A DNA stretch of 64,000 nucleotides from Rostrohypoxylon terebratum (taxonomy: Eukaryota; Ascomycota; Sordariomycetes; Xylariales; Hypoxylaceae), in NCBI GenBank assembly GCA_022497145.1, contig MU385855.1, forward strand, positions 62,001 to 126,000, in the 5' to 3' direction. The notes under the pieces were generated by a model. That model did no database searches. It saw only the letters and a list, made by a program, of their open reading frames with translations, and had not been told where the DNA came from. Below, piece by piece: positions 46,817-58,979 of this stretch; position 1 is the stretch's first letter, and each line of letters begins with the position of its first letter. A program made the translations under genes and the position numbers.

Positions 46817-48078
46817 AGGGACGATGACGGCAAACAAACACACTAATGACTAATGGCACATATTCCCTTTTCTCATTTTGAACGATTAGATTGGCATGAC
46901 ATCACTCGGTATAGACTGGTCATATACCCCATGTTGGTTGGACGTGTTAGATAGCGGGGGGTTGGCGTATAAACAGCAATGAATGGATTTTTAAAAAAAA
47001 TTTCACGTCTCTCGTCAACGAGACTTCTGCTGTCGGTGAATGGGACGAAGCGGTCCGTCCCTTTGAAATTGCTAGGGTGTACGAAGTAATTAAACTTGAT
47101 TTCTTCGCAGCTTAATGATGTTCATTGTGGAGGAAGCAATGAAGAACCACGGTACAATATTGATTGGTACATTACGGGACTGGTGGTTTGTGGGTTGTGG
47201 GGAGAAATCAAGGTGCAGAGCGGGCGAGAGGGTCAGGAAAGCTATGAACATACGATGGCATCGGATGACTTGCTGATCAGAGACGGCGATAAACAAAAAG
47301 TCACTACGCAATAATCATCAAATCACATCACAATCACAATCATAATCAAAGCGTAACAATCATCTGTGCATCTGTGAATGAAAAATGACCGCTTCCAATT
47401 GAGTAAGGCGGGATTGAATATATGTGCAGTAAAAAGCAAAAAACTATAGTCACAAGAAGATGCCAGATCGTATATATCCACGTCGAAATTTTGAGCTTCG
47501 TTTCTCATATATTTTGGTCGCTGCAAAAGCAGAAAAAAAAATTCGTTTCATTTCATTTCATTCCTGTTGTCGAACTCCCCTCCATCCGGTTAAGGACCCA
47601 GATGATGGTGGCCCTCTTTCTATGCAAATGTACCGTAAGGGTATCTCAAAGTGTGTGTGTGGGCGCGTGTGCTTGTGGTTGATATAGAAAGGACATGGAA
47701 GAAGGTTTGCCGCCGACGCCAGATGTTAATACCATCGGTAATGGGGAGTAGTTGTGGTAATTTGTTTCGAAAGACAGGAAGAATTATAGCCGCCAATGCT
47801 TTTCAATGACCCCGTAAACGCCGTTCCATGCATTCTGGAGGAACCGTTCGGTCCAGTTGTCCTCCTTTACTCAGATATATCCTTTAAAATCTCGGAAACC
47901 TCGCCTCCTCGTCCTCCTCCGGTTGATATCCGTCACCAAGAGTATTCATAAGGACGTGTCGTAGGTATACCAACATCGATCCAATGGTATTTATACCTCT
48001 CGATCCGAATTCTATTCCCCTACTCCTGATAGCCACTTATAATCCTTTATACATCCGTATCGTACGGAATATGAAACC
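46817..48078. other. Intergenic between convergent genes
   Basis: About 1.26 kb between the 3' ends of the MscS channel and SAC3. No gene is seen; short frames only. Confidence 0.5.
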
Positions 48079-51000
48079 TCAAGCTCTCTTTATCGACTTC
48101 CTAAATCCGCTTACTTGCTTCATGAGACTCTCGATATCGGCAAGGTGAGATTCAGCGTTCGTGACAGAACTACTTTTTTCTTCACTTCTGACCCGTTTCA
48201 TACTAGGGGATGTCCCAAAGTCGATTGATGCCAATTCTTCCTCCTCGTCTGTGCGACGCTTTCGCTTCTGAATTTCGCCAGTTGATGGGGTATCTTTAGA
48301 TTGTGCTAAACCATCATTCTGGACAGGCGGTGAGAAAAAGTCATTGGGTAGAGGCGGCGGAGAATGAGTAGGGGTTGCAGATTCCGTAGGCTTTACTCCG
48401 TAGTTTCCCAGATCAGAGACATGAACATGATGGTCTCCTTGTAATATAGGCAAAGCTATGGATTCGGGTAGATACTCGCCATTAGGCATTCGTACGAGCC
48501 CTTTAGCTTTGAGGCGCCAGTACGGATCTGTAACCCTCGACCGAGATTTTGATACCCGATGGCTGTTATGACCCAGGCTAGAACGATAGCTCGAACTGAA
48601 AGGCGACGAACGGAAACTCCCTGTTGACTTATATAAAGTAGTGTCTCTTTCGGCAAGGCGGCATTTGGCCCTAAGCATTGCTGTCTTCGACCCTTCCTTG
48701 AAAACTTTTGGTTCTGGTAGCGCTTTGAGATGATGAAGTCCGCGCTTAGCACGGTCACGATTCTCAGCTCGCAGGCGTACTTTGAGTTCGAGCTGTTTCT
48801 GTTTTTCATATTCCGGGTCGCAGGCCATCGCGGCGTACCTAGCCGCGGCTCTCTTGTCTTCTATACCATCAAAGACTCCGCTTGCGAGTAGTTGCTCTTC
48901 GATAGAGTCGATCCTCGATTGAACGCTTTGAGTCTCAAGTTGTGAATCACTAAGCCCACCTCCAGGGCTTTGAATTTTCGATTCCATGATGGGTCCAGCT
49001 GAGTGTCTTAGTTTGGCGGCTTCCTTAACATTACGACTCCTCTTCAGAATCGAATCCGTCGCTCCTTGAATGATTTTTTCTTGCTTTTCCTTTCGTTTTT
49101 CCTTTTCAGCACGTTCGCGTTTTGCCACATTCTCGGGCAGTCTCCACTGTCTTCCTTTCTCCATTTCCCTTTTCATACGTATGAGACGTTGCCGCTTACG
49201 GAAGCCGTCCTTCCAGCGATAGAAGAACTTGACTTGAAGGCTTTTCTCCCTGAACTCTCGTGCCTCAGCCAGCAAGCTTTCATCGTGTTCCTTTTGGATT
49301 CGTTCGTCTTCGCATGTCTGGAAAGCATTCCAAGTTTCCTCAAGTATATGCTCAATCGCAATTTGTTCGAGCTGGGATTCCATCATGCCTTTGTCTCCGC
49401 ATACAAACCACCTGGTAAAATCGCCCATGGGGTCACGCTGGGCTGTTTTCTGAGGCGGCGTATTTGATTGGGGGTTAGAGGCTGGGATGGCAGCTATTCC
49501 TTGTAGCGAGCTTTCGGAAACTGTTGTTTGTTGGTTCATAGCTGAAGGCTTTCCTATCTGGTGAGCAGCAGGTTGTGTCGTGAATATTGGTGACGCAGGA
49601 GAACTAGTAATTGTAGACTGAACAGGGTTGCTGATGGGAGATAGTGCCGTAGACATAACTGAAGAAAGTTGTAATTTGGGATCTTCTTTGTCTAAGAGAG
49701 GACCTGGGGAGGAACTGGCTTTTGGCAAGGTTGACGGAGTTGTTGCCTCTTTGTCTCTGTCACTTGTATTGAGAGAGCCGAAAATGTTCGGTACAGTAGT
49801 TGTCTGGCTAGTTGTAACAGGGGCCTGTTGAGCTGAAGTCTCGTCAAATCTGACCGCTTTAGGCCCAGGTGCATTGGTCGTCTCGGCATTCAGCCTTTGG
49901 GCCCATGAAGCAGACGTGCTAGTTGAAGCTCCAAGAGGTGAAGCTCCTGCCACGCTTCCTGATAAAGGAGCCGCCGTTCCAGATGGAGCAAAGCCGGTTG
50001 GTTGAACTCCGCTGACTTTTTTCTGGGCAAAGATTGAATTATCAGCCTGTGCTAAAGGAGTAGAAGCGGGTACGAAAGGTTGTCCCGTAAATGTAGGCGG
50101 GCTAAGGGTGCCCGTCTCACTCGGGGTGGGAGATCGAGACTGCATAGCAGGAGCAGCAGGGTCCTGCCTAGTGACAGCATGATTTCCGAGCATCGCAGGA
50201 AGAGGGCGGAGGCTTGCTGCCGATCCTTCGGATTCGCTGTCCTGAGGTTCACCATCCTCCTCTTGGTTATTGCCAGTCGACGAAACGCTTTGTGAATCAG
50301 TGACAAACAATTGATCATTTTCGTTGTGTTCATTGTATTCTCCGTCAAGGTGATCTGGCACCGGCCACAATGGTTTCGTAGTTGATTCAGAAACCGTAGA
50401 ATGGACAATCACCGTGAAAGGTAGTCCACAACGCTTCCTTTCTACAATATCTCCAGAAAATGGGTGCGGTACTCGAGTATCAACGTACTCAGGGCTTGGG
50501 GAGAGAACCAGATACTTTCCATCGTCGTCCATCTGAAAGCCATGTTTGGTGAAGAAGTCGACAGCCTCTTCTTCAGTATCGGTATATAAATACTGCTTCA
50601 GAATGGCAGGGGTGAGATCTTTTGGTCCGAATCGAGGCCTCGAGCATGACTTTTTGACAAGTTTAACCACCGATTTACGAATAGTATTGAAATGTATCTC
50701 GGCGAAACATGCCATAGTGTACGACACCATTGGACTCTTGATAAACTCGAAGAATGCTGAGGCGAGATCTGCGGTCATCTGAGTGTTCGCTTCCGGATAT
50801 AATGGACCCTGCTGTCTCTGAACATTTTTCAAGCACTCGGTGATGAAAATGGCAGATTTAATTCCTTGGGCATCGCCAAATCGGCGATCCCAGTCTTCGA
50901 TCCTTTCCGTAAGTGACGGGTTGAAGGCATTGAATACTATGAAATACCCACGGAACTCGGCCTCGTTGTTGCACTTGATGTTTTGCTGCGCGCAATCGTC

Positions 51001-52709
51001 GTAGACCTCCATTAACGAGATCAGGGTCTTGCTTAGTTGCTCGACTTCCTGTTGCTCCGAAAAATCAACAGGGGTGAACCCATTTCGGGAGAGCAGGTGA
51101 AGTGATATAACGTGGAAGCGAGCGATCGTTTCGAGGCAACAGACTTGTTCCATAATTTCGGATCTTGTCATGGCGTACTTCTGAAAAGAAAAATCAATCC
51201 GAATGGCGCGAGTGCGGTCCCAAAGGAAACTATGTCGTTGAGGTAACATTTCATCCGACGTGATGAGATCTGTCAGATAAACTAACGTTTTGCGCAGCGA
51301 TTCGACGGATCGTACATCCATGGGGAGCGGCGCATCTTGTCCTGCGGCTGATCGAGCGAGTCGCTTGACCATAAGGTCGGGGACTGGTACGAGCTCGCCT
51401 CGGTCATCCATGTCCTTCTCTGGGCCTTTAATGTCATGCTCAACTATGCGAGTAATTTGCTCCCATTCAGGACACATATCTTCACAAATGCCCTTGAAAA
51501 CCAATGCTTGGTCAAGTCGTCGCTTCTTATCAGGGTCGTCAATTAATCCTGCTCGCATCAGAGACTTCCTCGCCTTCTCTCGGTAGACTTTATGAGATTC
51601 GCGCAAGCGCTCTATAGCCTGGCGACTTGCTAGACTTCCTGGATTTTCGGGCCATCGTGGCGGTTTGATGTTATCCTTGCGTAATTGATCCCAAATTTTC
51701 TTAGCAAAGACATCCGGATCCTCCCTTCTAGAACCTCCTGGCTTGTCGGACACAGAGGTGGGATCCTTATTAGTGCCCTGGGTATGCCGTCCAGAAGCAG
51801 CATGAGAATCTGGAGACTTTCGTGAGAACTTGGATGTTCGTTGGACATCATTCTCATTCTTTCGCTTCCCGTTAATAAGATTTTTAGATGCCGAATCCGA
51901 GGTGTTCTGATTCTGACTGGGCCATGCTGGCATGGCATCCTCGGAAACTTTTCTCACTCCATTTATAGTTAATGCGGGTCTAGCTTCACTGCGGCTAGTA
52001 GATGGTGGCGGTTGCTTCGCAAAAGGGTTGAACGGCTTTGTTGAGGTGTGAGTGGTGGTGGTGGTAGCCGGCGTAGAACCTTGTCCAAAGGGAGAGTTTT
52101 TGAAATGCGAAGAGTCTTTAGGAGGAGGCTTCAGTGGCTGCAGAGCAGCGAATGGGTTGAATTCGGGTTTTGAAGAAGTTCTAGGAGCCGGTTTCTGGGG
52201 TTGCTGAGCGGCGAACGGATTAACTTTAGCTGTCGAGGTAGGTTTCGAGAAAGGATCGATAGGTTTAGCTAAGAAAGGATTCGCTGCAGCCGCTTCTCCG
52301 TTGGCTTGCGTTGTCGAGAATGGGTTAGGTGCGCTTATTTGATTTTGTGCGAACGGATTGACAGGCTTCGAAGTCGGCGGTGTCAGGTTTGCGAAGGCTA
52401 TAATGGAAGAAACAGAGTCAGTGGTCTTGAAGTATCCCTACATACCCCTATACATCTCCGTCATTCCGATGTTCCATCGCGTCCTAACACTTCGACAAGG
52501 CCTATCGCTCATTCGTTCGCTCTCCCGAGATGACTGCCGGTATATATTCAATGGCGCCGAAATTAGGTAGATCGATAGAAGGTTCGCCGGGAATGTCGCT
52601 GTGGTTATCGGGGAAGGTTTACGGGGAAGCGAAAGCGAGTTTACTTACGATTGGTTCCGTTCGACGCCTGGTCGACTCCCCAGCCACCCTGCCTCTCAGG
52701 AAAAGGCAT
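48079..52709 (-). CDS. SAC3: Sac3/GANP-type nuclear mRNA-export scaffold
   Basis: Exon 1 is 52709-52649 and exon 2 is 52397-48079, joined through a 251-bp GTAAGT..TATAG intron; the protein has 1459 residues. The intron call rests on a clean GT..AG pair that turns exon 1 (MPFPERQGGW) plus exon 2 into NPFANL with no stop. Residues 20-140 carry nine xPF motifs (seven NPF, one DPF, one SPFG), resembling the Mex67-binding F-rich N-terminus of Sac3. The SAC3/GANP helical domain runs at about 315-650 (GICEDMCPEWE, DPDKKRRLDQ, WDRTRAIRID, ARFHVISLHLL). A Ser/Thr/Pro-rich region and then a basic coiled coil (about 1050-1150) follow. Sac3 is the scaffold of the TREX-2 complex at the nuclear basket, binding Thp1/Sem1, Sus1/Cdc31 and Mex67. 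The C-terminal Cdc31/Sus1-binding helix is not obvious to me. Confidence 0.9.
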
Positions 52710-54392
52710 TGCGCTCCGTCGCAGTCTCAAGCGTGTTGGTTGTCATCGATGATATAAGGCAATCGAAATTAGACAGAAGAATGCCAAATGGGGTGGGCGA
52801 TGCGGATGAACTTGTGGGAAAAAGACACAAAGAACAGTTGCCTCGAGATTCGTAAAGGAATATCTCTGAAAGGCTAAAGACTAAGGAAATGTTGTGGACG
52901 CAGAACCATCAAGCGCGAACGAATTGATATGAACACGTCAGAGGGGGGAGTGAAAAGCTGGTGGAAATGCGCGATCTGGCAAACGATGCGCAGGAAATGA
53001 TTTGAGGAAAGTTGTTTTGGGAACTATCAAAATTTGGTGATTAACAATTAGATGGAGTTGATCAACTCTTGTCCATGTCCATAGTCCATAGTCCATAGAC
53101 CCATTGTTGCAGGTGCAGCCGTGTACTGTAGGGATTAGTTATCGCATGCGGAAAAATAGGTGAACCTAAGAGCTAGGTAGGGAAGCTACTAGGTTAGGGA
53201 TTCCTGCCTGACTTGACCGCCTGAACTTTGTCCGAAAATGGATTAGATCCCATAACCGTTAGCCTAGACGCGAGAAGGTACGAAGTACGTACTTCGTACA
53301 GCGGCACGGAAACACAAGATCTGGTCCAAGCTCACTAGTATAACTGAGCGCTTACACTTAATTGGTTCAACTCTGGAACCTGTTGTCGGTTGTGCAGGTA
53401 CATCAATCCAGGTACCCGTAGAGCTACGACAATAATTTCACCTTATAAATTGGAATTACAGCGCTATCAACCCGCTATCTACTCCCCGCAGCGTTGCTGC
53501 AGTTAGTGGTGAAATGCCTAAACTTGGAGGATGAGGTCATCGCAAACCATTTTTCTAGGTACCATATTTACCATGTTTAGGTACATGCCTACCTAGAAAA
53601 ACATGTATCGAGCCAACACATCGCGGCTTTATTTTTAATCGCTTAACCGGCATTGGCATTGGACTTGAAATGGATGTTGTATCCATTATATGAGAAATGT
53701 TCATTAGGTATGGATTGTAGCCCTTAGTAAGAAAAATAGACAACGAGCCGGCCGAACCTTAAGTTGTTTAGGTAGGTACTAGGTAGACCGTAGGGGGACA
53801 AGCACTTGAGGTTGGGGTCAACACACAACCTTACTGAACTGAACCTTATCCCGTACGTGGTACCCGTGCGGATGCGGATGCGGTCAATTCTTTAACTGGC
53901 GCCATTCCTCTCTCATCCTCATCCTTACCCTATTCTCTATTTTCTATTTTCCTTCTCTATTCTCTATCCTTCATTCTATATCCTCTTCAAAGGTGTCACG
54001 TACGTAGCATGGAAACCTCAATCTCCTCTGCATCGCTGCATCAATCAACTATATCGCGCTCTCCTCGTAAACGTATCTATCCCTTGATACCTTAATATTT
54101 GGGTAGTCCGAGTTCCTCTGCGACCCGCAAATCAGCTATGATTCCGTCTTAATCACATTGCCCAAGATCTTTACCGATTGAGCATCAACGAAACAAGCCA
54201 TAATCAAACCGGACATCCGACAACTTGCATCTGAATAATTACCGACATAATTACCTTCTTACGCGGTTTGCTTGTAACGATAACCTTCGCCGAGCAAATA
54301 ACCGCCCGGGAAACTCACCGTCGGATTCTGTAACACATATCCTATACCCAATCACATATACGCATAAAGCCTACGGGCGCCCGCCACTGACG
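52710..54392. other. Divergent promoter region between SAC3 and the acidic protein gene
   Basis: About 1.7 kb. It contains CCATAGTCCATAG tandem words near 53080-53100, several GGTACCTA words and CT-rich DNA (53930-54000) before the plus-strand gene. No gene is seen. Confidence 0.5.
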
Positions 54393-55730
54393 ATGGCATT
54401 CCTCGAAGACCCCCGTCTACGGCAGCGATGGAATCAGATCTCTCATACCACCGAGGCAGTCACCGAGAATGCCGCCGCTGGGATCTGGAGCTTCGGCCAT
54501 ACTTACGTCACACCTTGCTTCTCCTCCGTTACCTCGGCCTTAGAAAGCTGCACAACAGTCTGCCTCGGCGACCGCGAAGAACGGGCGCGACGAGCAAGAG
54601 AACGACAGCGGGCGCAAGGGAGGGCTGAATATAGCTTCGATTTTTACGACGACTGGGATGAGGAATTAGGCGGTGGGGACGACGCAGGAGGGCTACTTGG
54701 CGGTTGGCATAGTGAAGATTGGGATCGCTTACTCGCAGGTACTGGAAAGAGGCGATCTGGAGGCGACGTCCAGGAACAGCCTAGGAGAAAACGTGGGATG
54801 AGTTATGGAACAAGAGGACCGCGCAAGAGGGCTGGTACCCACGACGACCCAACTATCATCCCAAGCACTGCGCCCTTAGGTTTTTTAGGTCGTTTACCAT
54901 TCAAAGTTGGAGGAACTTTGAGATACAAACCGAGTGCGGCGAATTTGCAGGAACACCCAGGAGCATTAAGAACAACGCTAGAAACCGAACGCGAACCATT
55001 ATTGGGCGACGGCGAGGGTACAGCGCATCTCGACGAGTCGCCGACGCATAGTAGGAAACGGAGCGGGACGGTAGGCAGCGGAGATACTAGTGACTCGTAC
55101 AGGTCGAGAGGCGATCTCTTCCCTAGCGATGACGAAGGAGAGGAAGATGCAATTCCGTTAGACGACGAATTTACTATCGCACTAGATCACGTAGACGATC
55201 GCTCGAGCAACAAAACCAGAAGTAGCAAAGGGAAGCGGATCGCAGGTCGTGCAATACCAAGAAGCGTTTCGAGGACGACGATAGACTCGACAAGACCATC
55301 CTTACGACCCAGCTTAGGCTCAGGTTCCATACCTCCAGAAAGTCCTGCGTTGCTTTCAATGCCATCACTGGAAGATTTGCGACTAGAAGAGGAACGGGCT
55401 AGAAGAGAAGAAGATGAGATTATAGAGAAAAAGAGGCACGCAGCCGCGGAATTGGCTCTTCAACGTGGGCTAAGTCGGGAGAATCTCCAGATAGCATCTG
55501 TCCGCGAGGCCAAGTCGGAAATGGTCAAGGTAGAAAAGGTGCCAGTGCCAGAAGAAGCGGTTTTGGACGAAGATACGGATGACGAGCGAGTCGAGGTCGG
55601 AACTAGATCTCTGATAGAAGAACATCATCAATCGCTTACATCAACACCGGTGCCGTTACCGACCGACTCGAAATCAATGGACCCGTCACAGGGAGATTTC
55701 GTACCCGCACGATTACCATTTTTTCGATGA
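54393..55730 (+). CDS. Conserved acidic, largely disordered fungal protein, unknown function
   Basis: A single exon of 445 residues. I chose ATG 54393 (MAFLEDPRLRQRWNQIS) because the frame upstream opens only with a TTG and reads as low-complexity leader DNA. The first 85 residues are ordered: an amphipathic start, then WSFGHTYVTPCFSSVTSALE and a Cys-containing CLGDREERARRARERQ helix. An acidic FYDDWDEELGG motif follows, with a basic RRKRGMSYGTRGPRKR stretch about 45 residues further on. The rest alternates Ser/Asp/Glu-rich text with a long Glu/Arg-rich helix at about 325-370 (LEDLRLEEERARREEDE), probably a coiled coil. I do not recognise a domain. A truncated, degenerate second copy lies at 18480-18690, so this gene has been partly duplicated inside this window. 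Confidence 0.75.
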   Translation: MAFLEDPRLRQRWNQISHTTEAVTENAAAGIWSFGHTYVTPCFSSVTSALESCTTVCLGDREERARRARERQRAQGRAEYSFDFYDDWDEELGGGDDAGGLLGGWHSEDWDRLLAGTGKRRSGGDVQEQPRRKRGMSYGTRGPRKRAGTHDDPTIIPSTAPLGFLGRLPFKVGGTLRYKPSAANLQEHPGALRTTLETEREPLLGDGEGTAHLDESPTHSRKRSGTVGSGDTSDSYRSRGDLFPSDDEGEEDAIPLDDEFTIALDHVDDRSSNKTRSSKGKRIAGRAIPRSVSRTTIDSTRPSLRPSLGSGSIPPESPALLSMPSLEDLRLEEERARREEDEIIEKKRHAAAELALQRGLSRENLQIASVREAKSEMVKVEKVPVPEEAVLDEDTDDERVEVGTRSLIEEHHQSLTSTPVPLPTDSKSMDPSQGDFVPARLPFFR

Positions 55731-56928
55731 TGATTACGATTGGCATGTATAATTGGGCCACGGCTTCGATTCGAATTATTCATATTTGCGGCCCAGCTAC
55801 GGTGTCCAGTGTATTTTATGTCGATTATAGACCTGGATCGAGGATATATTCGCACCCAACGGGCCTTGACTTCATCCACGATGAAATATGAGGGGATGAA
55901 ATATGAGGGTTATTGCCCTTACGATCCAATGCGACATGAACTATTGACGTCGATGAGATGGGAGACTCGGACTATCCGGGAGGATGATCGATGATACGTG
56001 TACTTTTACGAAATCCGCAGACATCACCTGAGACGATAGGCTTAGAAGACATGGTATAGATCTTATAGATCGCGTAAAGTTTCTGCGACTCGCTTTTTAG
56101 GCAAGCGAGCTGCTTGATGTATGATTATATTACGGGAGTTTTGGCACTAACAGCGGTCAACATCCGGAATTTGGAAATGCCTTCTATTACATGTATGAAA
56201 GATATTAGTGCTAGCATATAAGGCAAAGTTTCAAGTTGGCATTTATGAATATGCTGTACACTTACCAGACAAGATTTGATAGCTTGACTAGTCAACCATC
56301 TTTAGAATGTCTTTCCTAAGCTCTCGGCATACTACAGTAAATGTACGTTGACGTATCTAGATCCCTTCAACTCCTCAAACAGACATACATACCTCGGCAT
56401 CTTTTTCTGTACCCCAGCCGCCTAGTACCCCAGAACCCCACTTCCTCTGCGGTTAAGCTTAGCTCCCCGAGCACTATCGAAGCTTTAAAGCCCTATTTAA
56501 GGTCATCCATCTGTGGGACCGCATTGTCGTAACATTGAACAACTTACACTCTTCAAAGTCGGAGAAGTCGGCACGTCGCTGGATTCCTGTACATAATAGG
56601 AGTTTGATTCTTGCAACTATCATCTGCTTCGTGCTTTAGGCTTTAGTCTCACCAATCTAAGTCGTACAAAAGGGAGTTTATGGGACTTTGAGCACTAGTC
56701 TCGTTGACCAAGCTTCTTTATCAAACAAACGCGGTCCGCTCATCATCTAGATTGATCGACCCCTTTTAATACAAACCTACAAATTCCGTCGCAATAACAT
56801 AAGATAGTTTAGGAGCTTTGCATACCAGCATAACTCCAACTTACCTATCTCTATACACGTCTTCACCAATACCAACACACCAATTAAAAATTAAACACAC
56901 AAACACCTACCTACTCACCAAATCCACA
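55731..56928. other. Intergenic, no gene seen
   Basis: About 1.2 kb, AT-rich in the middle, ending in a CA-rich leader before the nitronate monooxygenase start. Confidence 0.5.
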
Positions 56929-58008
56929 ATGGCGCCGTCGTCTCCCCAAGGCCCCATCGTAACCCCCCTCACAACCCTGCTAGGGATCCAACACCCGATC
57001 CTGCTCGCAGGCATGGCCCGCGTCTCAGGGGGCGCGCTCGCAGCCGCGGTGTCGAACGCGGGTGGGCTCGGTGTGATCGGGGGGTTCCAGTACACGCCGG
57101 CGCAACTACGCTCCATCATCGCCGAGCTAAAGGCGCGTCTCGCGTCGCCGGACCTGCCGTTCGGCGTGGACCTCGCGCTGCCGCAGGTCGGGGGGTCGGC
57201 GCGCAAGACGAACCACGACTACACCGGGGGCAAGCTGGACGAGCTGATCGACATCACGATCGAGAGCGGCGCGAGGCTGTTCGTGAGCGCCGTCGGCGTG
57301 CCCCCGAAACACGTCATCGAGAGGCTGCATCGGGCGGGCATACTGGTTATGAATATGGTCGGCCACCCGCGGCACGCGAAGAAGGCGCTGGATTTGGGCG
57401 TTGATTTGGTGTGTGCGCAGGGGGGCGAGGGGGGTGGGCATACGGGGGATATTGCGTCGTCGATTTTGATCCCGGCGGTTGTCGATGTGGCGAAGGGGTA
57501 CAAACCGCCTATGCTGAAGGGGCAGACGGCGCTTGTCGTCGCCGCGGGCGGGATCAACGACGGGCGTAGCTTGGCTGCGAGCTTGATGCAGGGGGCGGCG
57601 GGGGTTTGGGTCGGCACGAGGTTCGTGGCGAGCACGGAGGCGAACAGTAGCGAGGAGCATAAGAAGGCTGTTGTGTCGTGCGGGTGGCAGGACACGCAGC
57701 GCACGCTGGTGCTCAGCGGGCGGCCGTTGCGCATGAAGACGAACGAGTACATCGCGCGCTGGCACGCGCAGCCGGAGAAGATTAAGGAGCTGTGCGATAA
57801 GGGAATCGTGCCGATCGAGCACGACTTCGAAGAGAACGGAGATAAGGACATTGATCCGCCGCACTTGATGGGACAGGTCGCAGGCGCGATCACGGAGATC
57901 AAGCCCGCGGGTGAGATTGTCAAGGAGATGGTCGACGAGGCGGTGCGGATGTTGAAGTTGGGGAACTCGTATGTTAAGGCAGGTACTGGGAAGGAGAGTA
58001 AGTTGTGA
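56929..58008 (+). CDS. Nitronate monooxygenase (FMN, 2-nitropropane dioxygenase family)
   Basis: A single exon of 359 residues from ATG 56929 (MAPSSPQGPIV); the frame upstream of it is CA-rich leader read from a TTG. The FMN TIM barrel of the NPD family is clear: HPILLAGMARVSGG near the start, AVSNAGGLGVIGG, the CAQGGEGGGHTGD block with the active-site His at about 171, then VVAAGGINDGRSLAASLMQGAAGVWVGTRF for phosphate binding. Class I enzymes oxidise alkyl nitronates such as propionate 3-nitronate with O2, protecting against these mitochondrial poisons. The gene is strikingly GC-rich and C/G-ending compared with its AT-rich flanks, which explains the long mirror frames on the opposite strand. 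That may reflect strong expression or a different origin. Detailed substrate is inferred from the family. Confidence 0.9.
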   Translation: MAPSSPQGPIVTPLTTLLGIQHPILLAGMARVSGGALAAAVSNAGGLGVIGGFQYTPAQLRSIIAELKARLASPDLPFGVDLALPQVGGSARKTNHDYTGGKLDELIDITIESGARLFVSAVGVPPKHVIERLHRAGILVMNMVGHPRHAKKALDLGVDLVCAQGGEGGGHTGDIASSILIPAVVDVAKGYKPPMLKGQTALVVAAGGINDGRSLAASLMQGAAGVWVGTRFVASTEANSSEEHKKAVVSCGWQDTQRTLVLSGRPLRMKTNEYIARWHAQPEKIKELCDKGIVPIEHDFEENGDKDIDPPHLMGQVAGAITEIKPAGEIVKEMVDEAVRMLKLGNSYVKAGTGKESKL

Positions 58009-58654
58009 GGCCCTGCCGGGTACGGAGATCTTGTTCGGGCTATTCGGATGCGGGTGCGGATAAGTGCTACGGGGCCGGACTTAGATGACGAATACTTACG
58101 GCACGGTGACCCAGCGTATATTCGGAGGTAATACGGTAATATGTTTCCAAGGTTACGTACACGATGAGTATATACATTCGTAAGTACATATACATACCGC
58201 TCATTATCTGATTATCAGCACCGAGTACATGTCGATGTACTCGGCATTGGGTACCAAGGTCATTGGCGGTGATTGGCGACCGGAAGTGGAGCCGATCTGC
58301 CGGTAGTTGACTTCAGCGGCGTTGAGGAGGAATTCCAAGGTTCCAAGGTTACTACAGCCACTGTATGTACAGGACATCATCATGCATTGTCACACCTGGG
58401 AATAGCCTATCTTTGTATCTACCTAGGTACCTACCTAATTCACGTATTTGGTTTTACTCGGCTCCTTCTCCCCTTTTCCGTCCTTCTCGACACGGACATA
58501 AGCCGCGAAAACTCTCGGCAGGATCAGGTCTCAAAGGAATGGACCGACATATTTGACAACCATATCATGATACAGAGCTCAAACAACGACCAATATTTAA
58601 GGGTGTCGGTGTGGAATGCTCAATTGAAGCGTAGTTAGGTGCATATAAGAAAAA

Positions 58655-58673
58655 GGGGGGGGGGGGGGGGGGG
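58655..58673 (+). repeat. G19 homopolymer
   Basis: Nineteen consecutive G. A second run of 15 G lies at 60816-60830 and one of 10 G at 4859-4868. Confidence 0.9.
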
Positions 58674-58859
58674 CATGGGGGACAGCATATATGGCCGCGT
58701 GTAAGAGCTGCGCATTAGAAACAAATTTTAAGCCAAAAGAAAACCGCATCTATCACTTCAGTAGGTGGCGGTCTGCGATCTACAGGCTGGCTGTTGGGGC
58801 TGCAGAACGTAATGTGTCTCGACTCTCGAGAACGAAACTTGTATTTTCTTGCACGTTGC

Positions 58860-58923
58860 AGAAGGAGAAAGAAAAGGAGAAAAGGAGAAAAGGAGAAAAG
58901 GAGAAAAAAAAAGAAAAAGGGGG
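58860..58923 (+). repeat. Polypurine AGGAGAAA tract
   Basis: Sixty-four purines in a row built on GGAGAAAA units and ending in an A-rich then G-rich run; potentially triplex-forming. Confidence 0.85.
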
Positions 58924-58963
58924 CTGCGGGAGAGACTACGTGTTCTACATGTTAGTCACCTCA

Positions 58964-58979
58964 TACCTAGGTCCTAGGT
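58964..58979. repeat. Dispersed 16-bp CCTAGG repeat, copy 3
   Basis: Identical to the copies at 5941-5956 and 11381-11396. Confidence 0.7.

Noticed and set aside
57127..57923. Two long minus-strand frames (245 and 234 codons)
   Set aside because: Antisense shadows created by the high GC of the nitronate monooxygenase gene.
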